In this document: in pieces, positions 62,403-64,000 of the stretch
Numbering within the stretch: position 1 is the stretch's first letter
Layout: each line of letters starts with the position of its first letter
From: Henckelia pumila
Taxonomy: Eukaryota > Streptophyta > Magnoliopsida > Lamiales > Gesneriaceae
NCBI RefSeq assembly: GCF_033568475.1
Contig: NC_133123.1
Span: 2,108,001 to 2,172,000, forward strand
Length of the DNA: 64,000 nucleotides
Direction: 5' to 3'
Translations under genes and position numbers: made by a program
Notes under the pieces: model-generated
Database searches by the model: none
Seen by the model: the letters and a program-made list of their open reading frames with translations, nothing else
Told to the model about the DNA's origin: nothing

Positions 62403-63275
62403 TCACATGGGGACTTGCAACTGTTTGTTTTATTTGTTTTTTAATTATATAATTATATAATTAATAATGTTTAATAAAATTATATTTAGTAGTATGATTT
62501 TTTTTTTAAATTGTAAATTTCGAATTTGATAATCGGACTAAAAAATTATTAAAAAAACAAAACATAAAATTTACGGTTAAAAAAATTATATTGATTAAAT
62601 AAATTTACGATTTAACTTTAATTTTGGTTAGTGGAGTTATATATTTATTTTAATCGTTTGGATTTGTGGAGATCCCTCGGTTACGTGGATAAATCTAGAG
62701 TAGTTAATTCAAATCTATTCAAACTGAACTGATCCAAAAATGCTATTACAAAATTTCTCAATCCGAATTCAAGTCGAAACAAAATCCTCTAAAAAATTGT
62801 GAACTCGAACCGACTGAAATATATCCGAATTAATTTTCTATGTCTATTCATAAGAACTTGCAAAGATCCAAACGAATTAAAATAAGCCAATAACTCCTCT
62901 AACCAATTTTTAATAAAAAAAATAAAATTTATATTAAAAAAACATGATATAAAATAAATTTATCAAAAACAAAATTATATTAAAATAAATTTATCAAAAT
63001 ATGTTGATAACTGATCACAAAAAAATTTATTTAATCAATTGAATTTTTTAACCATAAATTTTAATTCTAATTTTCGAGATGATTTTGTAAAAAAAAAAAT
63101 TTGTATGAAAAATTTAACTTCTTGTTTAGGAACATTTGTTTGTGCGGCACGATGCATAGCTTTGTCTTCGCGAACACCTTTTCAATTTGAGTTGGTTTCT
63201 AGATCAGAGATCGATATATATGCACAATTTCTTTCTTATTTTTAAATCTTCCTTTTATTCTATATATATATATAT

Positions 63276-64000
63276 GGGATAATTTCCAATTTGGTCCCTC
63301 ATTTTATACATCATTCCTGATTTGGTCCTATGTTCTTACATCGACCCAATTTAGTCCTTCGATTTTCGTCGTTTTTCCGCAATTGGTCCATCCATTTAAT
63401 TAAACGTCAAAACGAACGGAATGACCTGCTAAGCCGAGGGACTAAATTAGGCCGATGTAAGAACGGAGGACCAAATCAGAAATGAGGTCTAAAATGAGGG
63501 ACCAAATTGGGAATTATCCCCTCATTCTAGCATTACTTTTGATTAAATGATTTTTTATCAGTTATATTTATAAAAATATTGTTTATCTAAATAAAAATAT
63601 TTTATAATAATTCAACACATATCATATTAATATTATTTTTTAAATTTTAAACACATAATAAAAAGTCTCGTTTATATATAATTAAAATGTAAAAGTTTAA
63701 TTTTAAAAATTTAAAGTATACTTAGTAAAAATAAATAAATATTTGTTAACAAAAATAAAAATTTTACAAAATAAATATTAATGATGACAATATGTTTTAA
63801 ATATACATTTTTTTTTCCGAATGAACTCATCTAGGTTTGTTAATATAATTGAAAAACCTTCATAAATCCAAACAAATTAAAATAAGTCAACAACTGATAT
63901 AACAACTTTGTAATTAAAAAATAAAATTTATAATAAATAAAATAAAAAATAATAAAAATATAATTTTATTTATATTAACCAATATTTTTATAAATATTTA
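63276..64000. mobile_element. Second copy of the foldback element, cut by the window edge
   Basis: Starts GGGATAATTTCCAATTTGG and has a full self-complementary module to 63520 (ends GGGAATTATCCC), followed by the left arm of the long palindrome (CTCATTCTAGCATTACTTTT onward). It parallels 33614-34430 closely, with an internal deletion near 63815. The right half lies outside the window. It keeps the left end that the first copy has lost. Confidence 0.85.

Larger units (their letters stand above)
58776..63275. other. Repeat-rich intergenic region
   Basis: About 4.5 kb with no gene that I can support. It holds a foldback MITE (59764-59839), a Stowaway-like MITE, a SINE relic, an AAT microsatellite with a duplicated segment and a short perfect hairpin at 62375, all listed separately. 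A frame at 58854-59126 is moderately long (90 residues) but has no recognisable family, splice structure or promoter. Confidence 0.5.

Overview
This is a plant nuclear window, almost certainly from a dicot. The evidence is AT-rich intergenic DNA, genes with many short GT-AG introns, plant-only families (OBERON, CASP-like, MAP70, X8 callose-binding) and dense plant transposons (hAT, Mutator and Stowaway type MITEs, tRNA-derived SINEs, Copia- and Gypsy-like solo LTRs). I cannot name the species from sequence alone. An asterid is a weak guess.

The left half (about 1-32 kb) is gene-rich. In order it holds: a small unrecognised plant protein (1905-2300, +); an OBERON1/2-type PHD-finger protein (5130-7876, +); a small secreted X8-domain protein (8826-9541, +); a CASP-like four-helix membrane protein of the CASPL2B kind (12800-13661, +); the cytosolic Fe-S assembly factor NAR1 in 11 exons (15798-19211, +); a RAMP4/SERP ER protein whose start codon sits alone at the end of exon 1 (20625-21635, +); an intronless serine acetyltransferase without the usual plant C-terminal tail (22548-23474, -); and a BAH plus agenet chromatin reader with a 4.25 kb intron (24668-31202, -). 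Exon joins were worked out by hand. Every intron used is GT-AG and the reading phase closes in each model.

The right half (about 32-64 kb) is repeat-rich, with one intact gene, a MAP70 microtubule-associated protein in 11 exons (40180-42937, +). Upstream of it lies a palindromic foldback element at 33.6-37.4 kb, split by a 2.1 kb solo LTR and flanked by perfect 63-bp direct repeats, followed by a hAT-type MITE with an 8-bp target duplication. Downstream lies a three-copy tandem array of a roughly 2,985-bp unit (43.7-55.5 kb). Each unit carries a Copia-like LTR remnant with a Mutator-type MITE in it, an inverted repeat with arms of about 400 bp, a copy of the MAP70 upstream region, and the end of a SINE. 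A second solo LTR of 2.8 kb sits in the first unit. The array runs into a decayed MAP70 duplicate (55.8-58.8 kb). So the order of events can be read: MAP70 duplicated, a SINE landed in the copy's upstream region, then the 3-kb unit was amplified with a breakpoint inside that SINE. A second copy of the foldback element runs off the right edge.

The genes are ordinary, unrelated housekeeping and cell-biology genes with no operon-like logic. The less expected signals are structural: the inverted-repeat array next to MAP70, the foldback element with very long flanking repeats, a near-perfect 43-bp hairpin just beyond the BAH/agenet stop codon, and the tail-less serine acetyltransferase.
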